The position numbers were made by a program, and so were the translations under genes. Shown here piece after piece: positions 1 through 8,798 of a DNA stretch of 64,000 nt. The notes below the pieces were generated by a model. The model saw only the letters and a program-made list of their open reading frames with translations. It was not told the origin of the DNA and did not search any database. Position 1 is the stretch's first letter. Each line of letters opens with the position of its first letter. Source of the DNA: Clostridium polyendosporum (lineage in GTDB: Bacteria > Bacillota > Clostridia > Clostridiales > Clostridiaceae); contig NZ_BOPZ01000007.1 of the NCBI RefSeq assembly GCF_018332455.1, forward strand, positions 81,109 to 145,108, in the 5' to 3' direction.

Positions 1-533
1 TTAACAGACTTTAATATGTGATTTCTTGATTGAGGATCTATACCAACAGTGGGTTCATCCATGATTACAAGCTTAGGTTTATGAGCTATAGCACAAGCTA
101 TATTTAATCTTCTCATCATACCTCCTGAAAAGTTCTTAGCTTTAGAGTTCCTATGCTCTAAAAGACCTGTAAATTCAAGAGCATACTCTACAGCTTCATT
201 TAACTCCCTTCTATTTAATCCAAAAAGTCCAGCAAAAAACTTAACATTTTCAACTGCTGTTAAGCTATCATATATGGCTAAGCTTTGAGGCACAACACCT
301 ATATTTCTTTTTATATTCATCTCATTAGAATTAAAACTTTTACCGAAAATCTCGATGTCTCCTCTATTGCTTTTTAAGAGTCCTGTTAAAATATTTATAG
401 TAGTACTTTTTCCTGCACCATTAGGGCCAAGCAATCCAAAAATCTCTCCTTCTTCCACCTCTAAAGAAAGATTATCTACTGCTATCTTTTCACCAAATCT
501 TTTTGTTAGATTCTTAATTGTAATAACCTTCAT
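1..533 (-). CDS. ABC transporter ATP-binding protein (partial, C-terminus outside window)
   Basis: Nucleotide-binding subunit of an ABC-2 type exporter; ATP hydrolysis here would power a membrane permease encoded beyond the window. Reading from ATG at 533 (RBS AAGGAG just upstream) gives MKVITIKNLTKRFGEK, then a Walker A GPNGAGKST, a Q-loop region (GVVPQSLAIYDSLT), the signature motif FSGGMMRRLN and a Walker B/D-loop LVIMDEPTVGIDPQ. About 177 codons are present; family members are usually 230-310 aa, so the C-terminal part is cut by the window edge. It lies downstream of a histidine kinase and response regulator on the same strand, an arrangement common for systems that control a drug or lipid exporter. 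The substrate cannot be told from the sequence. Confidence 0.93.
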   Translation of the reverse strand, partial: MKVITIKNLTKRFGEKIAVDNLSLEVEEGEIFGLLGPNGAGKSTTINILTGLLKSNRGDIEIFGKSFNSNEMNIKRNIGVVPQSLAIYDSLTAVENVKFFAGLFGLNRRELNEAVEYALEFTGLLEHRNSKAKNFSGGMMRRLNIACAIAHKPKLVIMDEPTVGIDPQSRNHILKSV

Positions 534-604
534 AACTTTTCTCCTTTCTTAAACTTTCTATTTAAATATTAACTTCTAAAATGTCTCTCTTAATTCTATT
601 ATAG

Positions 605-632
605 AAAAACCTCCTCTACTTTTGCAGTAGAG
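605..632 (-). terminator. Hairpin after the response regulator gene
   Basis: CTCTACT (614-620) pairs with AGTAGAG (626-632). On the minus strand the stem is followed by GAGG and then five T residues. It sits between the response regulator and the ABC gene, so it may reduce rather than stop transcription into the transporter gene. Confidence 0.5.
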
Positions 633-661
633 AAGGTCATAACCTATAATGACTTTTGTCA

Positions 662-1291
662 CTATTTATTTGTGCCTTTTAAATAATATATTGCAATTTG
701 AGTTCTATGGCTAAGCCCAGTTTTGTTAAGAATATTAGTTATATAGTTCTTTACAGTTCCTTCTGAAATAAACAGCTTTGCAGCAATCTCCTTGTTAGAC
801 AACCCTTCTGCTATACTTTCTACAATACTAAGTTCTCTATCTGTAAAAAGACCTTTATCTAATTTACTTTGATTAGACGTCATTCTTTCTTTTAGCTTTT
901 CAAAAACCTTGTCCTCCATAACCTTATTGCCCTTAAATACCATCTTTATGGTATCAATTATCTTTTCAGGTGAATTATTTTTTAGTATATATCCGCTAGC
1001 ACCGTTTTTTACAGCTTCATTTATATATTCATCCTCATCAAAGGTTGTTAAGATAATAACCTTTGCTCTTGTCTTTCCTACAATCTCTTTAGTAGCTTTA
1101 ACTCCGTCCATTACAGGCATTCTCACATCTAAAAGAACTATATCAACAATGTTTTTCGAACAAATCTCTAATGCCTTTAGTCCATTCTCTGCAGTACCTA
1201 CAATTTCTATTTCCTCATTCATACCAAGTATAATCTTTAAACTCTCTCTTATAAGTGCATCATCATCACATATTAAAACTCTTATAGCCAT
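662..1291 (-). CDS. NarL/FixJ-family two-component response regulator
   Basis: DNA-binding response regulator of 209 aa. The N-terminal receiver domain (about residues 3-118) has the acidic pair in ICDDD, the phospho-acceptor Asp55 in IVLLDVRMP, and a conserved Lys near residue 106 (GYILKN). The C-terminal LuxR-type helix-turn-helix (about 145-205) contains FTDRELSIVESIAEGLSN and the recognition segment LFISEGTVKNYITNIL. Start ATG at 1291 has TTAGGAGG seven bases upstream. The gene starts 10 bp after the histidine kinase gene ends, so the two are cotranscribed and form a cognate pair. By analogy with LiaRS/DesKR-type pairs it probably regulates the adjoining ABC transporter; that target is inferred from position only. 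Confidence 0.95.
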   Translation of the reverse strand: MAIRVLICDDDALIRESLKIILGMNEEIEIVGTAENGLKALEICSKNIVDIVLLDVRMPVMDGVKATKEIVGKTRAKVIILTTFDEDEYINEAVKNGASGYILKNNSPEKIIDTIKMVFKGNKVMEDKVFEKLKERMTSNQSKLDKGLFTDRELSIVESIAEGLSNKEIAAKLFISEGTVKNYITNILNKTGLSHRTQIAIYYLKGTNK

Positions 1292-1301
1292 ATTAAACCT
1301 C

Positions 1302-2414
1302 CTAAAGTGGTAATATCATAGTTATTCTAAAGCCATCATTTCCATCAAATATAGCATTTCCACCTAAATCAATACACCGTTGTTCTATTCCTAAAAGACC
1401 TAAACCCTTGGTCACATCTTCAACACCATTTCCATTATCTTTTATTTCTATCCTTGCAACCTTATTAAGAACATAAATTGATACATCAATCTTATTTCCT
1501 TGTGAGTACTTAATGGCATTGGTAACAGATTCTATAGCACTTTCGCATATAGCCTTCCATTGAATATATTGAAGCTTCCCAATTTCTCCTTTAAAGATTA
1601 AAGAATATTTGAACCCTGTTCCCTTAGTACTTTCTTCTAAAATAAGCTTTATTCTATTTATGCCTAATTGTTCTGAAGGAGGTTTTATTTTTCTTAGAGC
1701 TTGTCTTACATCCTCCATCCCTACTCTTAACACATTTATCGTACTTTCAATGATTTCCTTAGCCTTATCCTTATTACTATCAATAAGAAGCTTTGAAGCT
1801 TCTAATTGCATTAAACTAGCTGCTAAGGTATGCCCTATCTTATCATGCATTTGCTGCGAAAGTGAATTTCTTTCCTCAAGCTGTGAGGTATATACTGCTT
1901 GTCTTTCATGCTTTGTTATGTGTTCAATTTCTTTTACATACTTACTACCTTTCTCTCTTAGTTCATCATTTTCTATTAATAACTTTTCAATTTTCACAAG
2001 GTATTTTTGTATTAATATGTGCAAGAGAAAAAGTAAACAAAGTAATAAAACATATACTGATAATATTTTCTTTGGTAAAACAAAAGCAAATAAAACTGCA
2101 GCAACTATTCCATATATAAATGAATATCTTTTTATAAAAATAATATCAAAAAAGTTCATTGGTAGAAGTATTAGAAAAATACTATCCAGTCTTAACCCAC
2201 ATAAAATACTAATAACTACAGAAAACATAATCCAAATTAAACTAAGTTTCTTTTTTATGAAGATAAAAATCAATGTGTTAAATATCACATATAAAAGAGA
2301 CAGGATTACCACCTCTGTGGTAAAACTGTTTCCCATTATATATTCGTAAATGCAGTATATTAAAATAAATATTCTAGTTAATAAAAGATAATCCTCTCCA
2401 GTTCTTAAAACCAT
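1302..2414 (-). CDS. Membrane sensor histidine kinase (HisKA_3 type)
   Basis: Sensor kinase partner of the adjoining NarL-type regulator, about 370 aa. The first 140 residues are strongly hydrophobic, with five or six predicted membrane helices and no large extracellular loop, suggesting that it senses something in or near the membrane. A short coiled linker precedes the HisKA_3 dimerisation box with the phospho-acceptor His in SLSQQMHDKIGHTL (about residue 190). The HATPase domain shows an N-box (ESVTNAIKYS) and a G-box (DNGNGVEDVTKGLGLLGI). I chose the ATG at 2414 because GAGGAAG lies just upstream; an in-frame GTG at 2426 has no RBS. First gene of the HK-RR-ABC cluster. Signal unknown. Confidence 0.93.
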   Translation of the reverse strand: MVLRTGEDYLLLTRIFILIYCIYEYIMGNSFTTEVVILSLLYVIFNTLIFIFIKKKLSLIWIMFSVVISILCGLRLDSIFLILLPMNFFDIIFIKRYSFIYGIVAAVLFAFVLPKKILSVYVLLLCLLFLLHILIQKYLVKIEKLLIENDELREKGSKYVKEIEHITKHERQAVYTSQLEERNSLSQQMHDKIGHTLAASLMQLEASKLLIDSNKDKAKEIIESTINVLRVGMEDVRQALRKIKPPSEQLGINRIKLILEESTKGTGFKYSLIFKGEIGKLQYIQWKAICESAIESVTNAIKYSQGNKIDVSIYVLNKVARIEIKDNGNGVEDVTKGLGLLGIEQRCIDLGGNAIFDGNDGFRITMILPL

Positions 2415-2522
2415 ACTCTTCCTCACTATATCAAAGTAACTAATAATCGAACTTAGAATTTTTCAAAAATAATTAACTATATAGTCAATTCTTATTACCA
2501 CTAATGACTTAATTTATACATC

Positions 2523-3899
2523 CTATCTTATAATTTTCTTTAGGAGTTCTACTTTTTTAGTAAACGGCGCATATCTAAAAGATACATCTAACCAAGTTCC
2601 TCTCTTAATTATTGACTTTTTATGTATAAAAGTTTCAAAACTTGCTTTTCCATGATAAGCTCCTATGCCACTGCTTCCTACCCCTCCAAAATGCATATGT
2701 GGGGATGCTACATGAACTATAGTATCATTTATAGATACACCTCCTGAGGTTGTTTCATTAAGCACTTTTTCAATACTCTTCTTATTTTCAGAGAAATAAT
2801 AAAGTGCCAAAGGCTTAGACTCATGATTTAACTTCTTTATTACATCATCAAGATCTTGAAACTCCAATACTGGAAAGATAGGACCAAAGATCTCATCAAT
2901 CATAACTGGGTGATTCCAATTTACTTCTTGAAGTATTGTTGGTTGAATATAGAGCTGTTCCTTATCTGTATGCCCACCAAAATAAAGCTTACTATAATCT
3001 ATGTATGAAATTAATCTATCAAAGTTTTTCTCATTAATTATTCTAGGATAATCAACAGATTCCTTCATATTTTCTCCATATTGTTCTTTTATTTCTTTGA
3101 CCATACTTTTTAAAAGCTTGTCCTTAGCATCTAAATGTACATAAATATAATCTGGTGCTACACAGGTTTGTCCCGCATTTAAAAGCTTTCCCCATACTAT
3201 TCTCCTTGCTGCTAAAGATATATTTGCATCCTTGTCTACAATACAAGGACTTTTACCTCCAAGCTCTAAAGTTACTGGAGTTAAATTCTTTGCTGCTGCC
3301 TCCATTACTATTTTTCCTACTCTTACACTACCAGTAAAGAAAATATAATCAAACTCCTTGTTTAAAAGATCTTGTACTGCCTCTTTTCCACCATAAGGCT
3401 CAACCACAGCTATATACTCCTCAGGAAACACCTCATTTATCACCTTTATCATAATCTCAGATGTATGTGGGGTAAATTCTGAAGGCTTTACCATAGCACA
3501 ATTACCACCTGCAATAGCTCCTATTAAAGGTGCAATACACAACTGAAAGGGGTAATTAAATGGACCAATAATTAGTACTACCCCATAAGGCTCCTTAAGA
3601 ATAATACTCTTTGCTGGGAAATAGACTAAAGGAGTTTTCTTTCTTTCTGGCTTAGCCCATTTCTTAAGATTTTTTATCATAAGATTTATTTCCTCATATA
3701 TCATTCCAACCTCTGTAGCATAAGCTTCAAATTGTGATTTTCGCAGATCCATGTTCAAAGCTTCTAGTATTTCCTTCTCATATTTTTTTATGGATTCTTT
3801 TAATAACTTTAAGCTTTCTATCCTAGAATCTAACTCTCTAGTCTTCCCAGAAAAATAATAATTCTTCTGCCTTTTTAATATCTTTTCTATATTATACAT
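2523..3899 (-). CDS. NAD(P)-dependent aldehyde dehydrogenase, class-3-like
   Basis: Oxidises aldehydes to carboxylic acids with NAD(P)+. The 458-aa length and overall layout match the ALDH3-like bacterial group (YwdH type), shorter than the roughly 500-aa class 1/2 enzymes. Visible motifs are GPFNYPFQL (cofactor region), FTGSVRVG, the general base Glu212 in LELGGKSP, and the catalytic Cys246 in NAGQTCVAPDY. The C-terminal extension typical of ALDH3 is present and ends in a basic, hydrophobic-rich tail that might touch the membrane. Start ATG at 3899 follows GGAGAG. It stands alone between a two-component cluster and a secreted protein, so the substrate (fatty, aromatic or short aldehyde) is unknown. 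Confidence 0.93.
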   Translation of the reverse strand: MYNIEKILKRQKNYYFSGKTRELDSRIESLKLLKESIKKYEKEILEALNMDLRKSQFEAYATEVGMIYEEINLMIKNLKKWAKPERKKTPLVYFPAKSIILKEPYGVVLIIGPFNYPFQLCIAPLIGAIAGGNCAMVKPSEFTPHTSEIMIKVINEVFPEEYIAVVEPYGGKEAVQDLLNKEFDYIFFTGSVRVGKIVMEAAAKNLTPVTLELGGKSPCIVDKDANISLAARRIVWGKLLNAGQTCVAPDYIYVHLDAKDKLLKSMVKEIKEQYGENMKESVDYPRIINEKNFDRLISYIDYSKLYFGGHTDKEQLYIQPTILQEVNWNHPVMIDEIFGPIFPVLEFQDLDDVIKKLNHESKPLALYYFSENKKSIEKVLNETTSGGVSINDTIVHVASPHMHFGGVGSSGIGAYHGKASFETFIHKKSIIKRGTWLDVSFRYAPFTKKVELLKKIIR

Positions 3900-4086
3900 A
3901 TTCTTATCTCTCCTATTAAAATAACATCTAATGGATAATTAGAATTTCCTCCTTGATTGAAAGTGTCTCCCTAAAAATGCAATCATTTAAACAATAGCAA
4001 TTTTTACTCTTTTAGAAGTCAACTAAAGACAAGGAGAGAAATTCTTAATACAACAAGACATACTCCATAATGGCCCACATATAATT

Positions 4087-4800
4087 TTACTTAAAATTTA
4101 TTAGCCCCTCCTTTAACTCTGAGAAAGGAACTTTAAACTCTCTTATTCCTGAAACATAAGGGGCAATCTCATAAAGTTGATACACTATAACAATACCATC
4201 ATCCGTAACATAGTAATCTTGGTTGTCTTTTATCCCCTTAAAGTCTTTACCTCCATTAAAATACTCTTGAGGTGACTGGCTTATCTGTTTTTTTATACTT
4301 TCATTAATAATTGTTTTAAAATCATATCCTTCATTAAAAAGTTCTTTAAGTATTAAATTCTTTCCACTATTTAAATCTAAATTATAAGTATTTCTAGTAG
4401 TTATTCCATGAGCACCACCTGTATATTGATAATAATCAATATATAGGCTCAGAAAGTTATTTTTATTATATCCAAGTTTATAAACTGTTACTAAATCAAA
4501 CGGTCGAACGTCTATTCCTGCTTTTTGTGAATCTAACTCATTTTCCTTCGCCATTTCAGTTAGATCTTTTTTCCAATTTAAAATATTCCCTTCGATTTTT
4601 GTATTTATTCCATCATAAATTTTGTTTCCTGCATTTGCAATATAGGGTATGGTTAAATCAATATTTATATAAGAATACTTTTCCTTTAAAGTCTTTGATT
4701 TTATAGTAACCCCTTTAGCATCGTCTTTAATGGACATTCCCATTAGAGTGGTTAGAAAAATAACTATCAGTGTTATTAAAGGTACAAATCTTTTTTTCAT
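4087..4800 (-). CDS. Secreted or membrane-anchored DUF4163/DUF3298 (RsiV-like) protein
   Basis: Probable cell-surface protein of about 237 aa with one N-terminal hydrophobic segment (KKRFVPLITLIVIFLTTLMG) that could be a signal peptide or anchor. The rest resembles the DUF4163 plus DUF3298 module found in the extracellular part of the anti-sigma factor RsiV and in some deacetylases, with YQYTGGAHGITTRNTYNLD as the clearest signature and a C-terminal YEIAPYVSGIREFKVPFSEL. No sigma-binding N-terminal domain is present and no sigma gene adjoins it, so an anti-sigma role is unlikely. I placed the start at 4800 because AGGAGGG lies six bases upstream; an ATG seven codons earlier would put that RBS inside the gene. 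Confidence 0.8.
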   Translation of the reverse strand: MKKRFVPLITLIVIFLTTLMGMSIKDDAKGVTIKSKTLKEKYSYINIDLTIPYIANAGNKIYDGINTKIEGNILNWKKDLTEMAKENELDSQKAGIDVRPFDLVTVYKLGYNKNNFLSLYIDYYQYTGGAHGITTRNTYNLDLNSGKNLILKELFNEGYDFKTIINESIKKQISQSPQEYFNGGKDFKGIKDNQDYYVTDDGIVIVYQLYEIAPYVSGIREFKVPFSELKEGLINFK

Positions 4801-4888
4801 AGTAAACCCTCCTAAAATCATTAAACTTGTTCATCTTTATAAGTATTAGTAACATTATAAACTGTTATACTCACATTTTTACAATAAG

Positions 4889-4921
4889 TTATCCACAAGC
4901 TTCTGTGGATAATGTGCATAA
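4889..4921. promoter_or_regulatory. Cluster of three DnaA-box consensus sequences
   Basis: TTATCCACA (4889-4897, plus), TGTGGATAA (4904-4912, the same box on the minus strand) and TGTGCATAA (4913-4921, minus, equal to TTATGCACA). All three match TTATNCACA exactly. The first two form an inverted pair with a 6-bp spacer, the third abuts the second. They lie in the intergenic region between two divergent genes, in AT-rich DNA. No dnaA, dnaN or rpmH gene is visible, so this is not evidently the chromosomal origin. Confidence 0.7.
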
Positions 4922-5106
4922 TTTCCATTAATTTCAATTAATTACCGATACTTTTTAAATTATTTTATATAACAAACTAAAAATGCATTTAAATTCAATA
5001 AGATTATTTGTCAATTCAATAGTTAACTTGTGTATTAAATCAGTTCTATTTGTTTTGTTAAATAATGTTATGTTATAATAAATTCATTGAAGTTAGGGGG
5101 ATTACA

Positions 5107-6036
5107 ATGACTTTTATATTATTAGCTGTTGTTTTACTAATCGGTTTAATTTATATTTCAGATTACTTCTATAAAAAGGTTATAAAAAGAAGGCTAATTA
5201 ATGAAGATACCACCTTCAAAGAATATGTAAACAAAAAACTCATTGATGAGGAGTTTTATTATTCTCTTACTAGAGAAGATTTATATATAACTTCAAAGGA
5301 TGGACTCAACCTGAAAGGAACATTTATAGAAGCACAAAAAACGTCTAATAAGTATGTAGTACTAGTACATGGAATATCTATTGGTCCTGTAGGTTCACTT
5401 AAATATTTAGATGCTTTTTATAGCTTAGATTTTAATATATTGATTATTCACCAAAGAAGACATGGTAAAAGTGAAGGTAGACATTCAACTTATGGTTATC
5501 ATGAAAAGCAAGATTTATTCTTGTGGGTTTCTTATTTAAGGAAAATATTTGGTAATGATATAATCATAGGTCTTCACGGTGAATCCATGGGTGCAGCCAC
5601 TGTGCTCCAATATACTGAATTAGATCAAAACATAAGTTTTATAATTGCTGATTGTGGATTTAGTGACTTATCTGAACTTTTAAAATTTCAAATTAATTAT
5701 AGCTATCCTAATATACTAAGACCTCTTCTAAATATACTTATTAACTTAATAAATATACGTGCTATAAAACGTGCTAAATTTAATTTTAGAGATACGTCTC
5801 CTATAAAAGCAGTAGAAAACAGTGAAATCCCAACCCTTTTCATTCATGGTAAGAATGATTCCCTTGTACCATGGTTTATGAGTGAAAAAATGTACCAAGT
5901 TAAAACTAAGGGAATAAAAGAATTATATTTTGTAGAAGAAGCTGCTCATGCAGAAGCAATTAAGAAAGATAAGAAAACCTATGATAAAAAAATAACAGAT
6001 TTTATAAATAAAGTATTATCAACAAGGGAGTGCTAA
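5107..6036 (+). CDS. Membrane-anchored alpha/beta-hydrolase
   Basis: Serine hydrolase of about 309 aa. An N-terminal hydrophobic helix (TFILLAVVLLIGLIYISDYF) would anchor it in the membrane. The alpha/beta-hydrolase core starts near residue 75: oxyanion region VLVHGISIG, nucleophile elbow LHGESMGAAT, acid in FIHGKNDSLVP and the catalytic His in EEAAHAEA. This layout matches the YqkD-type group of extracytoplasmic or membrane hydrolases; the substrate (ester, peptide or lipid) is unknown. Start ATG at 5107 has TTAGGGGG seven bases upstream; an upstream in-frame ATG at 5065 has no RBS. It ends 2 bp before a polysaccharide deacetylase gene, so the two are cotranscribed and may both act at the envelope. 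Confidence 0.9.
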   Translation: MTFILLAVVLLIGLIYISDYFYKKVIKRRLINEDTTFKEYVNKKLIDEEFYYSLTREDLYITSKDGLNLKGTFIEAQKTSNKYVVLVHGISIGPVGSLKYLDAFYSLDFNILIIHQRRHGKSEGRHSTYGYHEKQDLFLWVSYLRKIFGNDIIIGLHGESMGAATVLQYTELDQNISFIIADCGFSDLSELLKFQINYSYPNILRPLLNILINLINIRAIKRAKFNFRDTSPIKAVENSEIPTLFIHGKNDSLVPWFMSEKMYQVKTKGIKELYFVEEAAHAEAIKKDKKTYDKKITDFINKVLSTREC

Positions 6037-6038
6037 GG

Positions 6039-6938
6039 ATGAATAAAAAAAAGATAGTTCTATCTGCTGTTTGCTTGATTCTTTTAGTAATAAATGTTCT
6101 GATTATTACTATAGGTTACATGTTAAGAAAAACTTCTATAAACTCAGCAAGCATAAAGGTTCAAAACATAACAACTGAAGCTTCAAAAGAGTCAATTCAA
6201 ACATTAGATAAGAAAAACAAACCCGAGAAACAAGATACCAATAGATTTGAAGGATTTAAATTAACTTCTGAAAATAAAGGGATTCCTATTTTATGCTATC
6301 ATGATGTAAATCCTGCTCAAAGCAATGAACTACTGCTCTCACCTGAAAAATTTAAAGAACAAATGAAATACTTAAAGGATAATGGCTATCTTCCTCTTAC
6401 TTTAGATGAGCTTTACGGTTTTTTAAGACAGAACAAACCTGTTCCTGAAAAATCAGTAGTTATAACTTTTGATGATGGATATAGATCCAACTACACTTAT
6501 GCCTATCCAATTCTTAAAGAATTCGGGTTTAAAGCGACTATCTTTGTTATTTCAGACTTTATAGATAATGATCTTTATATGACAAAGACTCAACTTAAAG
6601 AATTATCTGATTACGGGTTAGATATTGAAAGTCATACGGATAAACATGAAGATCTTTCAACATTAAATAAAGAAATGCAAATCACAACAATGATAAAATC
6701 AAAAGAATCATTAGAATATCTTCTTGAGAAAAAAATTAATTATATAGCATATCCTTTTGGTAGAATGAATGAGGATACAAAAAAAGCTGCTGAAGTTGCC
6801 GGATACAAACTTGGTTTCAACTTACAACAGGGATTAGCAGATAGGGACGACAATATATATAATATTGATAGAATCTATATTAGTAACGATCACTCCATTG
6901 ATGAATTTATTAAAAGAGTAACTACAACAAAAAAATAG
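6039..6938 (+). CDS. Membrane-anchored polysaccharide deacetylase (CE4/NodB)
   Basis: Removes N-acetyl groups from an amino-sugar polymer outside the cell (peptidoglycan or an exopolysaccharide). 299 aa: an N-terminal membrane anchor (KKIVLSAVCLILLVINVLII), a Lys/Glu-rich linker, then a NodB domain from about residue 85. Metal-binding motif 1 is ITFDDGYRSNY, motif 2 is ESHTDKHEDLS, and motif 3 is AYPFGRMNEDT; the segment PILCYHDVNP resembles IcaB/PgaB-type enzymes. I use ATG 6039, which has AAGGGAG eight bases upstream; an overlapping GTG at 6030 lies in the RBS. Cotranscribed with the preceding alpha/beta-hydrolase. Exact polymer not determinable. Confidence 0.92.
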   Translation: MNKKKIVLSAVCLILLVINVLIITIGYMLRKTSINSASIKVQNITTEASKESIQTLDKKNKPEKQDTNRFEGFKLTSENKGIPILCYHDVNPAQSNELLLSPEKFKEQMKYLKDNGYLPLTLDELYGFLRQNKPVPEKSVVITFDDGYRSNYTYAYPILKEFGFKATIFVISDFIDNDLYMTKTQLKELSDYGLDIESHTDKHEDLSTLNKEMQITTMIKSKESLEYLLEKKINYIAYPFGRMNEDTKKAAEVAGYKLGFNLQQGLADRDDNIYNIDRIYISNDHSIDEFIKRVTTTKK

Positions 6939-6946
6939 TATATCAA

Positions 6947-6980
6947 TTAACAATGGGCACTATTCTATGCCCATTGTTAA
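6947..6980. terminator. Bidirectional terminator between convergent genes
   Basis: TTAACAATGGGCA (6947-6959) pairs perfectly with TGCCCATTGTTAA (6968-6980) around an 8-nt loop. The distal arm contains the stop codon of the rluF gene, so the two convergent units share one hairpin. The T-tract is short in both directions. Confidence 0.65.
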
Positions 6981-7753
6981 TCATAAAAAGATGCTTCTTC
7001 TGTTTTTAAAGAAGTAGATATTAATCTATTCAACTCACTAAGTTCTTTATGAGTTAAGTATCTCCAATTACCGACTTTAAGAGTTCCAAGTTTAACATTC
7101 ATTATTCTAAGTCTTTCAAGTTTCTTTACCTTATATCCTAAAAATTCACACATTCTTCTTATTTGTCTATTAAGTCCTTGAGTTAAAATTATTCTAAATA
7201 TATATTTTCCTTCTTTTCTTACAAAGCACTTTTTTGTAATTTCACCCAAAACAGGTACACCACTACCCATTCTTTTTATAAATTCATCAGTTATAGGCTT
7301 ATCAACAGTCACAACATATTCCTTTTCATGGTTATTGCCTGCTCTTAATATCTTATTTACTATATCACCATCATTTGTAAGAAATATAAGCCCTTGAGAA
7401 TCCTTATCTAGTCTTCCTATCGGAAAAATTCTTTTTTCATGATCTATAAAATCAACTATATTACCTCTCACTTTAGATTCAGTGGTGCAAGTTATTCCTA
7501 CAGGCTTATTTAATGCTATATATACGAGTTCTTCCTCTTGCTTTAAAAGTTTCCCATTCAAACGAACTTCTTGTCCCTTTTTAACCTTGGTACCCATAGT
7601 AGCAATAACGCCATCCACTGTAACTCTTCCTTGTTCTATAAGCTTATCTGCTTCTCTCCTAGAACATATACCAGTTTCACTTAAAAACTTATTTAATCTT
7701 ACTTCCTCACTCTTTTCATTATGAGTTATAATACTCTTTCTCTTATCCATCAT
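6977..7753 (-). CDS. rluF: 23S rRNA pseudouridine(2604) synthase
   Basis: Isomerises a uridine (position 2604 in E. coli numbering) to pseudouridine in 23S rRNA. 258 aa, slightly shorter than E. coli RluF. An N-terminal S4 RNA-binding domain ([20 protein letters not shown]) is followed by the RsuA-family catalytic core with [18 protein letters not shown], in which the Asp is the catalytic residue, then [14 protein letters not shown] and [15 protein letters not shown]. The insert and tail match RluF better than RluB or RsuA. It lies 28 bp downstream of the SigI-C/RsgI-like gene, so the two may be cotranscribed. Confidence 0.93.
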   Translation of the reverse strand: MMDKRKSIITHNEKSEEVRLNKFLSETGICSRREADKLIEQGRVTVDGVIATMGTKVKKGQEVRLNGKLLKQEEELVYIALNKPVGITCTTESKVRGNIVDFIDHEKRIFPIGRLDKDSQGLIFLTNDGDIVNKILRAGNNHEKEYVVTVDKPITDEFIKRMGSGVPVLGEITKKCFVRKEGKYIFRIILTQGLNRQIRRMCEFLGYKVKKLERLRIMNVKLGTLKVGNWRYLTHKELSELNRLISTSLKTEEASFYD

Positions 7754-7781
7754 TAGCTTCTAGGTTCCTTTCTAATATTTT

Positions 7782-8798
7782 CTATTTATCGTCTTGGGAA
7801 TAATTAATTTCTTTTTCAACTCCCCTATTATTAATTAACACTTTAATCTTATTCGCCTTTATATATTGCTCACTCATTGGAAGCCAATCATTTCTTAAAT
7901 TATGTCCACTTATTATAATTACCATCTCTTTCGATGGGATCATTTTATTTTCATTAGCATATTTTATTATCTCATATATTCCTTCATCAATATCTTTATG
8001 AACTACATTTATACTATGAACCAAAAGTTGACCTTTAGTAGTAGCAGAATATATATAATTAATTCTATTTAACACATTAACTTCAACTTTAATTTGAGAA
8101 GTAGAATTTATAATTATAGTTGAATAGTTCATATTATATATATAATACAAAGCTGGTAAGGTCATAAATATTAATGCAGTAGCTCCTACTAGCTGCTTTT
8201 TATAATGTTTTAAACCCTTCTTTTCTTTTCCAGATAACTCCTCACCTAAAACTTTATCTTCATTACTGTTTTTAATTTTTATAAAATCTCCTAAATTGGT
8301 TATTATAATTGAACTTCTTTTTCTATTACTTAAAGCTAAACCTCTATAAATAACACTTTTTTCATTTTTTTCAATAACTGATATAATTGCATTACTATCA
8401 GCGTCTCTTTCTTCTATATTCATGTAATTATTAAGAATACGATAATTAGGATTTGCTAAAATGATAACATAAACTATTAAAAAATCTCTCCAACTCTCAA
8501 TAAGAACCTTAGATGTTCTAGTAAGTTTGGCTAGTTTTGCAACTGGTATCTCTCTTTTCCTAGTAAATTCACTATATAATTCACTATCTTTTACTATATA
8601 AAAAGCTATATTAAGAAGTATATTTTTAATATCATATCTTGGTGTTCTTCTTACTAAACTCTTTAAATTAACTCCGTAAAGTCTAATTCCTTTTAAAAAA
8701 AGAAATATCTCCTTCTCTGACTCTTTATCCTCTTCCTTTACAGCTCTTAGTTTTGGTTTGGTAGAAAAAATATATTTATCTTTAATAAATACTTCCAT
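7782..8798 (-). CDS. SigI C-terminal domain fused to an RsgI-like anti-sigma factor
   Basis: A 338-aa single polypeptide with three parts. Residues about 36-127 match the C-terminal domain of the alternative sigma factor SigI: YGVNLKSLVRRTPRYD, IPVAKLAKLTRTSKVLIES, then DFLIVYVIILANPNYRILNN. Residues about 143-189 match the RsgI N-terminal anti-sigma domain (ALSNRKRSSIIITNLGDF, then VLGEELSG). A membrane helix (about 202-222) and an RsgI-like extracytoplasmic segment (VEVNVLNRINYIYSATTKGQ) follow. In known systems RsgI holds SigI by binding this SigI domain, so the two partners are here on one chain. The sigma-2 domain that binds the -10 element and core polymerase is absent, so it should not direct transcription. 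The Asn-Pro of the usual DINPS segment, linked to self-cleavage, reads NS. Function unknown. The start is the only reasonable ATG; the RBS (GGGGGAA) is 11 bases away. Confidence 0.8.
   Translation of the reverse strand: MEVFIKDKYIFSTKPKLRAVKEEDKESEKEIFLFLKGIRLYGVNLKSLVRRTPRYDIKNILLNIAFYIVKDSELYSEFTRKREIPVAKLAKLTRTSKVLIESWRDFLIVYVIILANPNYRILNNYMNIEERDADSNAIISVIEKNEKSVIYRGLALSNRKRSSIIITNLGDFIKIKNSNEDKVLGEELSGKEKKGLKHYKKQLVGATALIFMTLPALYYIYNMNYSTIIINSTSQIKVEVNVLNRINYIYSATTKGQLLVHSINVVHKDIDEGIYEIIKYANENKMIPSKEMVIIISGHNLRNDWLPMSEQYIKANKIKVLINNRGVEKEINYSQDDK

Noticed and set aside
4889..4921. DnaA boxes as the chromosomal origin
   Set aside because: No dnaA, dnaN, recF, rpmH or gyrase gene nearby and no AT-rich unwinding repeat next to it; kept as a DnaA-box cluster only.
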